From Paracoccus contaminans (GTDB lineage Bacteria > Pseudomonadota > Alphaproteobacteria > Rhodobacterales > Rhodobacteraceae), in assembly GCF_002105555.1 (NCBI RefSeq), contig NZ_CP020612.1:1914001-1978000 (forward strand): a DNA stretch of 64,000 nucleotides. Reading direction: 5' to 3'. Both the position numbers and the translations under genes were made by a program. The stretch's first letter is position 1. Each line of letters starts with the position of its first letter. The notes under the pieces were generated by a model. The model was not told the DNA's origin. It saw only the letters and a list, made by a program, of their open reading frames with translations, and made no database searches. Positions 63,894 to 64,000 of this stretch are shown piece by piece.

Positions 63894-64000
63894 AGACCGC
63901 CGCCGCGGCTATGTCGGTGGAACTTTGTGCATCCGACGCGGTTATGGGGCGATCGTCCCTGGGGCCGGCTTGCCGTGCAGCCTCGCCGGGTGATACCTGC
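63894..64000. other. Right edge of the window, no gene supported
   Basis: The last 107 bases after kdsB show no open frame I would call and no clear terminator. Confidence 0.4.

Overview
The window comes from a high-GC alphaproteobacterium of the Rhodobacteraceae, most likely Paracoccus or a close relative. The evidence is the Paracoccus-style ctaC-ctaB-coxF-ctaG-ctaE cytochrome oxidase cluster, a complete Rhodobacterales-type gene transfer agent (GTA) cluster, and family-typical intergenic palindromes. Coding density is high, with many ATGA start/stop overlaps and convergent genes that share stop bases.

Left end (1-6.1 kb): a type I-C CRISPR-Cas locus reading leftwards: cas3, then cas5c, then cas8c, which runs off the window edge. 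The 300-bp gap between cas3 and cas5c is the most interesting stretch. Read rightwards it holds a 26-codon mini-ORF behind a perfect Shine-Dalgarno, then a solitary CRISPR-repeat-like hairpin ending in ATTGAAAC, then a spacer-like stretch. The first 13 nt of that stretch match, with one mismatch at position 6, a site next to a type I-C PAM (TTC) just upstream of the mini-ORF and of cas5c. This is the layout of a CRISPR-regulated toxin-antitoxin (CreTA) and/or a cas-autoregulatory crRNA-like RNA. Beyond cas3 lie a decayed FitA/FitB toxin-antitoxin pair, AT-richer DNA and tRNA-Pro(CGG), which may mark an island boundary.

6.1-31 kb: core genome. Hexanucleotide repeats flank dprA and also lie inside it. 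Then come tldD; oxidase subunits II and III with haem O synthase and assembly factors; thrC; an M16 peptidase; two acetyltransferases; an FAD-linked oxidase; a PACE transporter; apt, frameshifted in a G tract; a flavin reductase; EcsC; a PfkB kinase; a zinc-ribbon/SPFH/DUF2927/TelA group; fabF; and mltG.

31-46.4 kb: a complete-looking GTA structural cluster, from small terminase through portal, protease, capsid, connectors, tail proteins, short tape measure, hub, cell-wall peptidase and the 1289-residue megatron, to a DUF2793 fibre-type protein. A promoter with an inverted repeat around its -35 box and two terminator-like elements sharing the 10-mer CTTTTTCGTT lie at its head.

46.4-64 kb: housekeeping genes cysE, pyrD, a DUF952 protein, an AmpD-type amidase, an excalibur lipoprotein, gatA/gatC, a UPF0173 hydrolase, a LacI regulator, tRNA-Arg(CCT), serB, a nitronate monooxygenase, radC, dnaJ/dnaK with a clear terminator between them, alkB, a polysaccharide-export-type ABC permease, cysQ and kdsB. 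The last three suggest that a surface-polysaccharide region continues to the right.
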